A stretch of 64,000 nt of DNA. Source: Emergencia timonensis (GTDB lineage Bacteria; Bacillota; Clostridia; Peptostreptococcales; Anaerovoracaceae). Of this stretch, positions 29,157 through 38,195 are shown in pieces (position 1 is the first letter of the stretch; each line of letters starts with the position of its first letter). The translations under genes and the position numbers were made by a program. The stretch is taken from the NCBI RefSeq assembly GCF_900086585.1, contig NZ_FLKM01000009.1, positions 1,860,001-1,924,000 on the forward strand, read 5' to 3'. The notes under the pieces were generated by a model. The model made no database searches. It saw nothing but the letters and a program-made list of their open reading frames with translations, and was not told the DNA's origin.

Positions 29157-29666
29157 TTGATCCAGCATCTTTATACTTTCCAAATAATCCTTTTCCACAC
29201 TGCTCAGCGTCTTTGCCTTATACTTTTTATACTCGGTCTGAGCCTTTTACATGGCCTGCAAATAACTGACCGTACCCTTTCCGGTGAGAAGATTTTCTCC
29301 TGTGGAAGTCAAAATCCCATCCAGATAACTCTTTGCAATCTTTGCTTCTCGCAGTGTCGGTTGTTTCCTTGAAAATGACATCAATCCCATGAAGTCTTTT
29401 TCCGCATCCGCACGATGATAAATTACCTCTTGATATGTTTATTCATCAGAAGCAGTATAGGCAAATTTTGCCCACACTGAATTTTTCTCCAATTCGCCTT
29501 CTTTGAATATATTTCTCACATGTTTTCCGATAACGCTTTTGTCCCTCTGAAATAATTCAGCCATCTGATCAATAGACAGCCACACTGTTTCATCATACAT
29601 ATTGACATCTATTTTGGTCAAACCATCTTCAGTCAGATAAATCAGCATTTTTCCATAATTGTCCAC
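29157..29666 (-). pseudogene. RhuM-family gene remnant, copy A
   Basis: From ATG 29666 the frame gives a RhuM N-terminus (TKIDVNMYDETVWLSIDQMA) and reaches a TAA near 29440. The same frame continues with later RhuM sequence (EVIYHRADAEKDFMGLMSF, then TLREAKIAKSYLDG) and a further in-frame stop before KAQTEYKKYKAKTLSSVEKD. Two internal deletions and two stops make it a pseudogene. Its 3' 150 bp are a direct repeat of 33536-33685. Confidence 0.8.
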
Positions 29667-29716
29667 TGCGGTATCCCCCTAATTTTATCGTTTTACAGCA
29701 GCAATAAGCATTTGTA

Positions 29717-30763
29717 TCATTCGGATTGATTTTTTGCCTGTTCTTCCAGCTCCAGCAAAAACTTATCATAATCAGACATGAATAATCGGTCTTGCACAAT
29801 ACGATACTTTTCGAACTCAGTTTCTGCATGAAGTTTTGCCTGCTCTGCACTGATCTTACCAGCGTCTGTCAGTATCTCGTTACCGTTAAATTCAAGAAAG
29901 CCGTCCAGCCGTTTTGCCCAGTCTTCCATGCTCATGGGAATCTGTCGTTCAGCCTGTAACTCCGCATAATCAAGGTACAAGTTTACAATTCTTTCCATAT
30001 AGGACATTTCCTTATCACTCAAATAGTTCTTCGCAATTGACACATCTGTCTTGACAATTTTCCCATCTGGAGCAGCCTCCCAAGTAGTCAACCCCATATG
30101 TTTTTTCTCTGTATCGGCACGCTCCACAATCAACTCTGCTGCTGTGTGCCTGTGAACCGCCCAGTGCATTTTGTTCTGCACTGTCTGGAAAAACTGCCTA
30201 GTTGTCTTCGCATCCTTATCGTAATCAAAGGCTGTGGCATAGAGGTCTGTGATTTTTTGATAAAATTTACGCTCAGAAAGACGAATTTCACGGATATTCT
30301 GCAGCTGACGCTCAAAATATTCATCTGTGAACATATGCCCCTTTTTCAGCCGTTCCTTGTCCATCGTCCATCCCTGAATGGTGTAATCTTTGACGATTTG
30401 CCCTGACCACTTACGGAAACGGACAGCACGGTCATTATTGACCTTGAAGCCGACTGCAATAATCATCTGGAGATTATAATGCTTTGTACTATACTGTTTT
30501 CCATCGGCAGCAGTTATAAAGTATTTCTTTACAACTGCCTCTTCTATCAGTTCGTCATCATCAAATATCTTCTTAATATGCTGCCCGACGTTCTGCACTG
30601 ACACATCATAAAGTTGCGCCATCATCTTTTGTGTCAGCCATATATTTTCATCTTCGTAGCGCATTTCCATACTGTCAGAACGATCTCCAACTGCCGCAAC
30701 ATAGGTCAAATATTCAGCCGCAGAGCTGTGTATCGTTATTTCCTCTTTTTTCTTTTTGGGCAT
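29717..30763 (-). CDS. rhuM: RhuM-family protein, intact
   Basis: 348 residues from ATG 30763, which has GGAGGACAGCC upstream. An N-terminal helix-turn-helix-like part (ENIWLTQKMMAQLYDVSVQNVGQHIKKIF) is followed by the conserved KYFITAADGKQYSTKHYNLQMIIAVGFKVN and FRKWSGQIVKDYTIQGW. The C-terminal MEDWAKRLDGFLEFNGNEIL region ends the family. RhuM was named in a Salmonella pathogenicity island; relatives are mobile-element cargo and some resemble toxin-like death-on-curing proteins, but the activity is unknown. It is the only complete one of three RhuM copies here. Confidence 0.88.
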   Translation of the reverse strand: MPKKKKEEITIHSSAAEYLTYVAAVGDRSDSMEMRYEDENIWLTQKMMAQLYDVSVQNVGQHIKKIFDDDELIEEAVVKKYFITAADGKQYSTKHYNLQMIIAVGFKVNNDRAVRFRKWSGQIVKDYTIQGWTMDKERLKKGHMFTDEYFERQLQNIREIRLSERKFYQKITDLYATAFDYDKDAKTTRQFFQTVQNKMHWAVHRHTAAELIVERADTEKKHMGLTTWEAAPDGKIVKTDVSIAKNYLSDKEMSYMERIVNLYLDYAELQAERQIPMSMEDWAKRLDGFLEFNGNEILTDAGKISAEQAKLHAETEFEKYRIVQDRLFMSDYDKFLLELEEQAKNQSE

Positions 30764-30820
30764 GGCTGTCCTCCAATTCATCATCTTTTCTTTTCATAAA
30801 TAATCTTGTCAACTGAAAAA

Positions 30821-31573
30821 TCACTTGAACACCTTGTCCAACTCCTCAATCATTAATTCCGGCTGAAATATCGAAGTCTCACAATGTGCTTTTCCCGCGA
30901 AACATTTTATAACTGTATCCGGGTAGTTTTTCAGCATGAATTTTGCAGACTTCTTTGCCAACATTTCATTTGCGGCTGTTCCATGATAGAAATATATTTT
31001 CGTATTTGGTGTATCTATATTACTTGATAATTTGAAAACTGCAACGCTATTAATACAGTTTGAAATAGTAGTATCCGTCATATTGTCGAGCACCTGCAAA
31101 AAGTCAGCAAGATGTTCTTTGAAAATGATGTTATTGACCGCTTGCTTCAGCGTTTTCTTATCTCTTTTCTGCATTTTATGAGTGATATTCAGATAGAAAC
31201 TAGTCATCATCTTTCTGACGACAGTGGGAAAAGATATAAGGGGCGTCCCATCAAAAAGTACATTTTCAATACTTAGTCTTTGATTCTGCCACAATGTCGC
31301 TGCTAGTACACCGCCCATAGACATACCGTAGATAGCATATACCTTTTCATCATAATGAGAAATATAGTAATCTTCAAGTACTCTAGCTTCCTCGGAAAAC
31401 GAAATAAAATCTTCCTTGCAGTTTGGATTGTGCCCGGACATGATTGGAACGATGATGTGAAAGTCCTTTTTATAGTGTTCAATATACGGATTCCATATTT
31501 GATAAGGAGATTGAAACCCATGTATCAGGATGATTTTTCTGTTACATGGATCTCCGAATTCTAATATTTCCAT
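30821..31573 (-). CDS. Alpha/beta hydrolase (esterase-like)
   Basis: 250 residues. Oxyanion motif IHGFQSP near residue 18, nucleophile elbow YGMSMGGVLAA (Ser about 88), and a late His in FAGKAHCETSIF complete a plausible triad. The substrate is unknown; proteins of this shape are carboxylesterases or lactonases. Start ATG 31573 follows AAGGAGGTG. It lies within the AT-rich island and is unrelated to the hydrolase at 9127. Confidence 0.82.
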   Translation of the reverse strand: MEILEFGDPCNRKIILIHGFQSPYQIWNPYIEHYKKDFHIIVPIMSGHNPNCKEDFISFSEEARVLEDYYISHYDEKVYAIYGMSMGGVLAATLWQNQRLSIENVLFDGTPLISFPTVVRKMMTSFYLNITHKMQKRDKKTLKQAVNNIIFKEHLADFLQVLDNMTDTTISNCINSVAVFKLSSNIDTPNTKIYFYHGTAANEMLAKKSAKFMLKNYPDTVIKCFAGKAHCETSIFQPELMIEELDKVFK

Positions 31574-31599
31574 TCAGTTACACCTCCTTATATTCTAAC

Positions 31600-31708
31600 T
31601 TTATGAACAAGTATATTTTTCTTTCTGCCGCTTCATAAATGTTTCCAATCCATACTGACGAACAAACTCGCCTTTGATGCAGTCTTTGATCTTGCATTTA
31701 CGGCAATG
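31600..31708 (-). pseudogene. DUF3795 remnant, internally deleted duplicate
   Basis: The minus strand reads CRKCKIKDCIK joined directly to GEFVRQYGLETFMKRQKEKY. These are two separate parts of the neighbouring DUF3795 gene (ICRKCEIKDCIRD and SEFVRQYGLEAFMEQQKEKY) with the middle missing. It is a partial tandem duplicate downstream of the larger copy. Confidence 0.7.
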
Positions 31709-32450
31709 CTATCGTTCTGACATATATTTTTGTATTTCATCTGGAGTCAGTTTCCGTATCTGCGTATTTTCATATTCTCTGTATTCTCGAGTAATGAAAA
31801 CAGGGACCATACTTTCACACGTTTTTCCTTTATTCTTTTTCAGATATAACTGCAATTCCTCGTTGTCCGCAAAGATTTTATACGATAGTCTGCCATTGTC
31901 ACCTTTTATCTCGTAAATACCACATGGCTTTTTCATACTGTAATCAGCAGCACGCAAATACAATTTTGCAATTGCTAGTGACTTAAAAGGGAAATTCCAC
32001 CGCTGCAATCCTCTCCTAGGATCATGTTCAATACAAATACACCTCCCACAGGTTCCGCATATGTACTGAGTATGATTTTCCAAGCAATCCATCGGATTCA
32101 ACAATGGAGTTATTCTATTTTTATCAGCATAACATTCTATACACATATTTTCCTGGCACTCGCTGCGTTCCCTGTCATGAATGGAAATAATACCGCAGCA
32201 TTTTGAACAGGCATATTTTTCTTTCTGCTGTTCCATAAACGCTTCTAACCCGTATTGACGAACAAACTCACTATTTTCATAAGGCTTGCCTGATATCTCT
32301 TGTTATAGCTTTTTTCAAGATTCTTTATCAGCTTACACGAATAGTCAGAACACTCGAAGCAATAGGACAGACCGTTGTCTCTAATGCAGTCTTTGATCTC
32401 GCATTTGCGGCAGATTATCCCTTCGCTATTTAACTCTCCGATAAACTGGA
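31709..32450 (-). pseudogene. DUF3795-type zinc-cysteine protein, frameshifted
   Basis: Two frames together give one protein. An N-terminal DUF3795 domain (IICRKCEIKDC, then YCFECSDYSCKLIKNL) lies at 32300-32450 and lacks an ATG (ATA stands where a start is expected). After one frameshift near 32270-32300, the second frame carries ENSEFVRQYGLEAF, the zinc-ribbon YACSKCCGIISIHDRERSEC and a 130-residue C-terminal domain to the stop at 31709. The downstream part alone could be translated from ATG 32236 (175 residues). The Cys pairs suggest zinc or metal binding. Confidence 0.7.
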
Positions 32451-32456
32451 ATTTTA

Positions 32457-32945
32457 TTATATCTTCAAATTTCCATATACATGAATGAAATGCACAATTT
32501 CAAATATGATACTTGTTCCAAGTAATACCCAATTTTCTCTCCATAGACCGATACCAGCATAATATAACGGTGGTAATGCAACAAGGAAGAACATTATTAC
32601 TCCAAATGACTGATGTCCGTTAAAATATAATCCCCAGCCAAAGAAATTAAGTAATAAAGAAATTATCATAATATAGAACCCGATTTTAGTAATCCCTTTT
32701 CCTATGCTTACCAAATCTCTGTTTTCTTGAACGAGGAAAATCATTATTGCTATGCACAAAGATCCCAGTATCTTTTCCGCAATATCTAAAATTGCCGATG
32801 ATTCCTGCATATTCATAACTGGATTGCTTTCGAGCTTAAACAAAGGCATTGCCATATAAGGAACCTCCTGCAATGCAAAGAGGAGAAGTCCAAATATCCA
32901 AAATCCGAAATATTGATTTCCGCCGATTTTTATCCATTTAATCAT
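32457..32945 (-). CDS. Integral membrane hypothetical protein
   Basis: 162 residues from ATG 32945, preceded by GTGAGGAT. Four or five hydrophobic helices (FWIFGLLLFALQEV, ILGSLCIAIMIFLV, GFYIMIISLLLNFFGW, GVIMFFLVALPPLYYAGIGLW, VLLGTSIIFEIVHFI) span nearly the whole chain. I recognise no family. A longer frame to 32987 has no ribosome site. Confidence 0.6.
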   Translation of the reverse strand: MIKWIKIGGNQYFGFWIFGLLLFALQEVPYMAMPLFKLESNPVMNMQESSAILDIAEKILGSLCIAIMIFLVQENRDLVSIGKGITKIGFYIMIISLLLNFFGWGLYFNGHQSFGVIMFFLVALPPLYYAGIGLWRENWVLLGTSIIFEIVHFIHVYGNLKI

Positions 32946-33022
32946 TTTACTTTTATCCTCACAAATTCTAATTTCACGCTCTAACAACTTTTCGCAAAAC
33001 TGGAAGTTGTAGAGTTTTTACC

Positions 33023-33433
33023 CTATGTTTCACTTGTACTTCCAATTTCAAGTAAATTCCCCTCTGGATCAGCTACATAAAAGTTGCGAATACCGAAAGG
33101 ATATGTGATGGGTGCTCCTGTGGGAAGCTGCACACCCAACTTTAGCAGACTCTCATACTCCAAATCTACCTCGGCAAAATTGGATAGCCAAAGGGCGATT
33201 TCAAATGTCTGATTGATACCCTTTGGAAGTACATAATCTTCTCCTATCGCCTTTACAAATTCTTCCCTGCTATACATAAACAAGGACAATTCGCCACTTG
33301 CAGTTTCAAATTCTGCAAAAGGTCCGCCATTCCATTGAGTTTGAAAACCTAGTGTATCCCTATAAAATCGAACCATGTTTTCCATATCACCGACCAGCAG
33401 GCTTACACCTACACGTACATCTTTTCCATTCAT
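33023..33433 (-). CDS. VOC-family (glyoxalase/bleomycin-resistance fold) protein
   Basis: 136 residues. The fold motifs VGVSLLVGDMENMVRFYRDTLGFQ and the C-terminal NFYVADPEGNLLEIGS define a vicinal-oxygen-chelate protein; the terminal Glu of LLEIG is the usual metal ligand. Members include lyases, dioxygenases and drug-sequestering proteins, so the substrate is open. ATG 33433 has GAGGAGG 8 bp upstream and is preferred over a TTG two codons earlier. Confidence 0.85.
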   Translation of the reverse strand: MNGKDVRVGVSLLVGDMENMVRFYRDTLGFQTQWNGGPFAEFETASGELSLFMYSREEFVKAIGEDYVLPKGINQTFEIALWLSNFAEVDLEYESLLKLGVQLPTGAPITYPFGIRNFYVADPEGNLLEIGSTSET

Positions 33434-33524
33434 TATCAAATCCTCCTCTACAAAATGCGATTTGTGAAAATCGCATTCCGACTATAAGGATTTTATTTTC
33501 CCGTTTAGTACCCTCACTTCTTCT

Positions 33525-34168
33525 TGCCTTTTTGTTCCAGCATCTTTAAACTTTCCAGATAATCCTTTTTACACTGCTCAGTGTTTTAGCCTTATACTTT
33601 TTATACTCGGTCTGAGCTTTCTCCATAACCTGCAAATGACTGACCATACCATTTCTCGTGAGAAGGTTTTCTTCGGTGGACGTCAAAATCCTGTCCAGAT
33701 GCTTTGCCCAATCTTCCATTGTCATAGGAATTTCCGCCTCCGCCCAGTTCCTTTAGGCGGTCATCGTCCATCGCAAAACTTTTTTTGATATATTCTTTTA
33801 AGACATTCGTTGCCCAGATACGAAACCGTACACCACGCTGTGATTTCACACGGTATCCTACAGAGATTACGACATCAAGATTATATAATAGTCTATCGCT
33901 TATTCAACCTGTCTGCCGCCCTCTTTTTGAACTGTTGCAAATTTTGCAACAGTTGACTCTCGAGTCAGTTCGCCTTCTTCAAAAATTTTACTTGTCTTGA
34001 AATTGTGGATTTAGCTCCTGTAAATAATTCCGACATTTGATCAAGAGACAACCGCACCGTTTCATCCTGCATGCTAACATCTATTTTTGTCAAACCTTCT
34101 TCGGTCTGATAGATCAGCATTTCTCCATGATGATCCACTGTAACGTCCTCTTGATCTTCCCACCTCAC
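33525..34168 (-). pseudogene. RhuM-family gene remnant, copy B
   Basis: From ATG 34168 a RhuM N-terminus (GLTKIDVSMQDETVRLSLDQ) is read, then a stop. The sequence resumes in another frame with YRVKSQRGVRFRIWATNVLKEYIKK, shifts again after RLKELGG, and ends with the same C-terminal DNA as copy A. Multiple shifts and a large deletion make it non-functional. It lies directly downstream of queA and marks the other border of the RhuM-rich part of the island. Confidence 0.8.
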
Positions 34169-34198
34169 AGCGGTCCCTTATCCCCTCAAAATTTTCAC

Positions 34199-35242
34199 TC
34201 ACTGAATCAGCATCGCATCCCCATAGCTGAAAAAACGATACTTCTCATCCACAGCCGTCTGATAGGCTTCCAGGATTTTTTCTCTATCGTAAAGAGCAGA
34301 GATCAGCATCAGAAGTGTGGACTTGGGCAGATGGAAGTTGGTGATCAGGGCATCCACCACTTTGTATTCATATCCCGGATAGATGAAGATTCCGGTGCTC
34401 CCCTCTCCTGCCCGAATCAGATTCTTACCAGAAGCTTCGTCGTGATAGGCCGCACTCTCCAAAGTCCTGGTGGACGTTGTCCCCACGGAGATGATTCTGT
34501 CCCCCGCAAGAATCGTCTCGTTGATGGTCTTTGCTGTTTCCTCATCGACAAAATATTCTTCAAAGTGCATATGATGGTCTTCCACGTTTTCGCATTTGAC
34601 CGGACGGAACGTGCCGATTCCAACATGGAGCGTCACATAAGCCAGGCGCACGCCCTTGTCCTTGGCCTTCTGCAGCAGTTCTTCCGTAAAGTGGAGCCCC
34701 GCCGTCGGCGCTGCCACAGAACCTTCCTCTTTGCAGTAAACCGTCTGATACATATCCTTATCTTCTAAGGTGCTTTCCCGTTCGATATATGGCGGCAGAG
34801 GCATTTTGCCCAGTTCCTCCAGACGTTCCATGAAGATACCGTCGTAGTGGAACTCCGCAATCCTGGTGCCGTCCGGGCCGTAATCTAAGATCTCTGCCCG
34901 GAAATTGTCGCTGAAAGCAACGGAGTCCCCCGGTTTCAGACGTTTGCCCGGTTTGACCATGGTCTCCCATCGGTCCCCCTCCATTCTCTTAATCAGCAGA
35001 AACTCTACCTTTGCCCCGGTGCCTTCCTTCTCTCCGAAGAGCCTTGCCGGCAGTACCTTGGAATTGTTCAATACCAGGCAATCTCCTGGATTCAAATAGT
35101 CGATCACGTCGTAAAAGTGCTTATGTTCAATTGTCCCGTCCTGCCTGTCCAGAACCATCATGCGGCAGACGTCCCGCCTTTCCGATGGTTTCTGCGCAAT
35201 CAGTTCCTTGGGCAGTTCGTAATCAAATTCATCGATCTTCAT
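34199..35242 (-). CDS. queA: S-adenosylmethionine:tRNA ribosyltransferase-isomerase
   Basis: 347 residues, family-typical. It transfers and isomerises the ribosyl moiety of SAM onto preQ1-34 of tRNA, giving epoxyqueuosine. Seen: [23 protein letters not shown], the [16 protein letters not shown] motif, [10 protein letters not shown], and [36 protein letters not shown]. It follows ruvB by 21 bp in the ruvC-ruvA-ruvB-queA operon. In many Clostridia tgt comes next; here the operon runs into decayed RhuM sequence instead. Confidence 0.98.
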   Translation of the reverse strand: MKIDEFDYELPKELIAQKPSERRDVCRMMVLDRQDGTIEHKHFYDVIDYLNPGDCLVLNNSKVLPARLFGEKEGTGAKVEFLLIKRMEGDRWETMVKPGKRLKPGDSVAFSDNFRAEILDYGPDGTRIAEFHYDGIFMERLEELGKMPLPPYIERESTLEDKDMYQTVYCKEEGSVAAPTAGLHFTEELLQKAKDKGVRLAYVTLHVGIGTFRPVKCENVEDHHMHFEEYFVDEETAKTINETILAGDRIISVGTTSTRTLESAAYHDEASGKNLIRAGEGSTGIFIYPGYEYKVVDALITNFHLPKSTLLMLISALYDREKILEAYQTAVDEKYRFFSYGDAMLIQ

Positions 35243-35263
35243 TCTATATGCTCCATTCTAATA

Positions 35264-36316
35264 TCAAAATAGTTTTTCCTGGACAGCGTCTTCCTCTGGC
35301 TCAGCTTCGTCTTCTGTCCCAGGGAAGTCAAGTCCCATGTGCCTATAGCCGAGCTGGGACACCATCCTTCCCTTCTGGGTGCGGTACAAAAGCCCGGACT
35401 GAATCAAGTAAGGCTCGTAAGCATCCTCGATGGTGACCCGTTCTTCCCCAATCGATGCCGCAATCGTGTCGATTCCCACAGGACCGCCATTGAAGCGTTC
35501 AATAATCGTGGTCAAAATCTCCCGGTCGAGCCGTTCCAAACCCAGCTCATCTACGCCCAGCGCGGCCAGCCCCTTTTTCGTGATTTCTGCGTCTATAACA
35601 CCGCTTCCGCGAACCTGTGAAAAGTCTCTGATCCGCTTCAGCAGCCTGTTGGCTACACGAGGCGTTCCGCGAGAACATTTTGCCATCTCATAAAGGGAGT
35701 CCGCGTCCGTCTCTATGTTGAGGAGTCCTGCAGACCGTCTGATGATTTCGGCCAGTTCCTCGTTGTCGTACAGTTCAAATTTGCTGATGACGCCAAAACG
35801 ATCGCGCAGCGGTGCCGACAGGCTGCCCGCCCTGGTGGTCGCTCCGATCAAAGTGAATTTGGCGATGTCCAGTCGAATCGATCTGGCCGAAGGTCCTTTG
35901 CCGATGATGATGTCCAGGGCAAAATCCTCCATAGCGGAATAGAGCACCTCTTCTACAGAACGGTTCAGCCTGTGAATCTCGTCGATAAAGAGCACGTCAT
36001 TCTCGTTGAGGTTGGTCAAAATCGCTGCCAAGTCCCCTGCTCTCTCGATTGCCGGACCGGAGGTGATTTTGATATCGACCCCCAGCTCGTTGGCGATGAT
36101 ACCCGCCAGGGTAGTCTTGCCCAGCCCCGGCGGTCCGTAAAAGAGCACATGGTCAAGGGGCTCTCCTCGCAGCTTCGCCGCCTCGATAAAGATCTTCAAA
36201 TTCTCTTTGGCCGTCTTCTGTCCGATAAAATCCTCCAAATGCTGCGGTCTCAGTGTCGTCTCCTGTTTCTCCTCCATAGGCGCAGCGCTGGACTGTGTAA
36301 TTCTCTCTTCACTCAT
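35264..36316 (-). CDS. ruvB: Holliday junction branch-migration ATPase RuvB
   Basis: 350 residues. AAA+ motor that drives branch migration with RuvA. Walker [13 protein letters not shown] near residue 61, Walker [13 protein letters not shown], sensor 1 GATTRAG, the beta-hairpin contacting RuvA, and the C-terminal winged helix ([28 protein letters not shown]). The acidic tail [10 protein letters not shown] is species-specific. It is preceded by ruvA (10 bp gap) and followed by queA. Confidence 0.98.
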   Translation of the reverse strand: MSEERITQSSAAPMEEKQETTLRPQHLEDFIGQKTAKENLKIFIEAAKLRGEPLDHVLFYGPPGLGKTTLAGIIANELGVDIKITSGPAIERAGDLAAILTNLNENDVLFIDEIHRLNRSVEEVLYSAMEDFALDIIIGKGPSARSIRLDIAKFTLIGATTRAGSLSAPLRDRFGVISKFELYDNEELAEIIRRSAGLLNIETDADSLYEMAKCSRGTPRVANRLLKRIRDFSQVRGSGVIDAEITKKGLAALGVDELGLERLDREILTTIIERFNGGPVGIDTIAASIGEERVTIEDAYEPYLIQSGLLYRTQKGRMVSQLGYRHMGLDFPGTEDEAEPEEDAVQEKLF

Positions 36317-36326
36317 AGTCTATCCC

Positions 36327-36920
36327 CTAAAATAAGTTTTTCAGTGCGTTTTTGATGTATTCTTCACAGGTCAGGTCTTCTTTCTTGACTTTTCCCACTG
36401 CGTCGGCAGCCTCGTTCTTGGTGTATCCTAAAGCGATGAGGGCTGCAACGGCTTCGCTTCGTTCGTCGCTGGCAGGGACGAATACATCGCTTTCGGCCAA
36501 GATGTCGTCATCAAAACTTCCCACCTTGTCTTTCAGCTCCAATATGACCCTCTCAGCAGTTTTTTTACCCACGCCGTTAGCGGCGGAAATTGCTTTCGCA
36601 TCTCCCATGGCGATGGCCCGCTTCAGTTCCGATGGCGGCAGGGCACTCATGATGGACATACCTGCCTTGGCGCCGATACCGTTGACCGTGATCAGCAGTT
36701 CAAAAAGTTCCAGGTTCTCTTTGTCGGAAAATCCGTAGAGGCTGACGTCGTCCTCCCGCACGATCATGGAGGTGTACACCTTGACCTCTTCGCCTTCCAG
36801 ATTCTTGTAAAGACTGGAATTGGCAGGGATGTTCACTTCGAAACCCATCCCTGACGCTGTCTCTATGATGACGGAACCGGAAAGTCCCGGATGAAAAATA
36901 CCTTTGATAAATCTAATCAT
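36327..36920 (-). CDS. ruvA: Holliday junction DNA helicase subunit RuvA
   Basis: 197 residues. An N-terminal OB fold (MIRFIKGIF, GMGFEVNIPANSS), two helix-hairpin-helix motifs (LITVNGIGAKAGMSIM and ANGVGKKTAERVILELKDK), and the C-terminal RuvB-binding domain (AVAALIALGYTKNEAADAV). It forms the tetramer that clamps the four-way junction. It lies 17 bp after ruvC. Confidence 0.97.
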   Translation of the reverse strand: MIRFIKGIFHPGLSGSVIIETASGMGFEVNIPANSSLYKNLEGEEVKVYTSMIVREDDVSLYGFSDKENLELFELLITVNGIGAKAGMSIMSALPPSELKRAIAMGDAKAISAANGVGKKTAERVILELKDKVGSFDDDILAESDVFVPASDERSEAVAALIALGYTKNEAADAVGKVKKEDLTCEEYIKNALKNLF

Positions 36921-36937
36921 ATGTTTCCTCTTAATCT

Positions 36938-37438
36938 TTACTTGACTTTCAATAACTTCCTTACTCGATTGCCCGCGGAATGGCCGTGACAGATGGCTGC
37001 CGCCACTGCATCCGCCGTATCGTCCGGCTTTGGCACTTCGCTCAGGTTGAGGACGGCTTTGACCATGGCCTGCACCTGCTTCTTGTCCGCCCGTCCGTAG
37101 CCCACCAGTGCCTGCTTGATCTGCAGGGGCGTGTATTCGCTGATCTCAAGTCCGCCGTTGACACACGCTAAAACAGCAACGCCTCTGGCTTGTCCGACCA
37201 TGATGGCCGTCTTGGCATTGTTGTTAAAGAATAGCTCTTCTATGGCAGCCTCTTCTGGCTGATACTGTTCTATGATGGCCGTGAGCTGTGTATATAAATG
37301 CTGCAGTCTCACCGGCATCTCCATCTTGGCATCGGTGGTCACAGCGCCGTAGTCAACTACAGAAAAATGGTTCCCCTTCATGTCCAAAATACCCCATCCT
37401 AAAATGGCGTATCCCGGGTCAATTCCTAATATACGCAT
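36938..37438 (-). CDS. ruvC: Crossover junction endodeoxyribonuclease RuvC
   Basis: 166 residues from ATG 37438, which has AGAAAGGATCAG upstream; a longer frame to 37483 crosses the promoter. RNase-H-like resolvase: first catalytic Asp in [14 protein letters not shown], Glu in [14 protein letters not shown], and the C-terminal [15 protein letters not shown] Asp pair. It cuts Holliday junctions symmetrically. First gene of ruvC-ruvA-ruvB-queA. Confidence 0.97.
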   Translation of the reverse strand: MRILGIDPGYAILGWGILDMKGNHFSVVDYGAVTTDAKMEMPVRLQHLYTQLTAIIEQYQPEEAAIEELFFNNNAKTAIMVGQARGVAVLACVNGGLEISEYTPLQIKQALVGYGRADKKQVQAMVKAVLNLSEVPKPDDTADAVAAAICHGHSAGNRVRKLLKVK

Positions 37439-37473
37439 TCTGATCCTTTCTAACTGTAATGAAATTAAGTTAT

Positions 37474-37482
37474 AGTATACCA
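37474..37482 (-). promoter_or_regulatory. Extended -10 promoter of the ruv-queA operon
   Basis: TGG-TATACT on the minus strand, 36 bp before the ruvC ATG, without a good -35. The adjoining 37483-37660 is AT-rich divergent spacer holding no gene. Confidence 0.5.
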
Positions 37483-37666
37483 CAAGAACGTGTGTTTGTC
37501 CACAAAAGGCAGTATCCCAGAATTAATTTGGAATTATTTTACATACAATTATACATCATATGCAGAGGTAATGACAATTGTTAAAAAATAGCATAAAAAA
37601 CAGCTATACGTCTGAATACTAGGCTTTTTGTATCCGCCATATAATATTTATTCTTTCTTTTTGATG

Positions 37667-37682
37667 TATACCATGGTATAAT
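37667..37682 (+). promoter_or_regulatory. argR -10 box on a perfect palindrome
   Basis: TATACCATGGTATA (37667-37680) is a perfect 14-bp palindrome whose right arm supplies the -10 TATAAT (37677-37682), 45 bp before the argR start. No clear -35 is seen, so an activator or autorepressor may act here. It does not look like a classical ARG box. Confidence 0.55.
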
Positions 37683-37727
37683 CATACATGAATTTAGGAT
37701 TTGATTATACGGTTAAAGGAGAACATC

Positions 37728-38195
37728 ATGCGCTATTCAAGACAAAACAAGATATTGGAACTTATAGCAAACAATGAGATAGAAACACAGGATAAACTGG
37801 CCGCTATGCTGAAGGCCGAAGGATTCGAAGTGACCCAGGCGACCATTTCCAGAGATATCAAGGAACTGCAGCTGATCAAGGTATTATCTTCTACTGGCAA
37901 ATACAAATATGCCGTCAGCGCCAGGCAGGATGCCCCGATTTCTGACAGGTTCGTCAAGATTTTCAGAGAGACGATCACGTCCTTTGCATCCGCCCAAAAT
38001 TTAATTGTAATCAAGACATTATCTGGCTGCGGCCCGGCTGCAGGCGAGGCGGTAGACTGCATCGGACTGCCCCATGTGGTAGGCTCTGTGGCAGGAGACA
38101 ATACGCTGCTCCTCATCATCGACAAAGAGGAACACGTAGAAGAAATTATGGCTATCTTTAACGACATGTTAATCATGAGGTCAAAAGGACAATGA
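37728..38195 (+). CDS. argR: Arginine repressor ArgR
   Basis: 155 residues from ATG 37728 (AAAGGAGAACATC upstream); nine upstream codons are ignored for lack of a ribosome site. N-terminal winged helix (NEIETQDKLAAMLKAEGFEVTQATISRDIKELQLIKV) and C-terminal arginine-binding hexamerisation domain (TLSGCGPAAGEAV, GSVAGDNTLLLII). Arginine-bound hexamers repress biosynthesis and activate catabolism genes. It overlaps recN in an ATGA, a pairing common in Gram-positive genomes. Confidence 0.96.
   Translation: MRYSRQNKILELIANNEIETQDKLAAMLKAEGFEVTQATISRDIKELQLIKVLSSTGKYKYAVSARQDAPISDRFVKIFRETITSFASAQNLIVIKTLSGCGPAAGEAVDCIGLPHVVGSVAGDNTLLLIIDKEEHVEEIMAIFNDMLIMRSKGQ

Larger units (their letters stand above)
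29162..33685. repeat. Pair of direct repeats (RhuM 3' ends) bracketing island cargo
   Basis: 29162-29310 and 33536-33685 are near-identical in the same orientation (both start CCAGCATCTTTA and contain TTATACTTTTTATACTCGGTCTGAG). The intact RhuM, hydrolase, DUF3795, membrane and VOC genes lie between them. Recombination between the copies could delete the segment. Confidence 0.7.

Noticed and set aside
34037-34768. 243-residue plus-strand frame
   Set aside because: Antisense to queA and the RhuM remnant; no recognisable domain.
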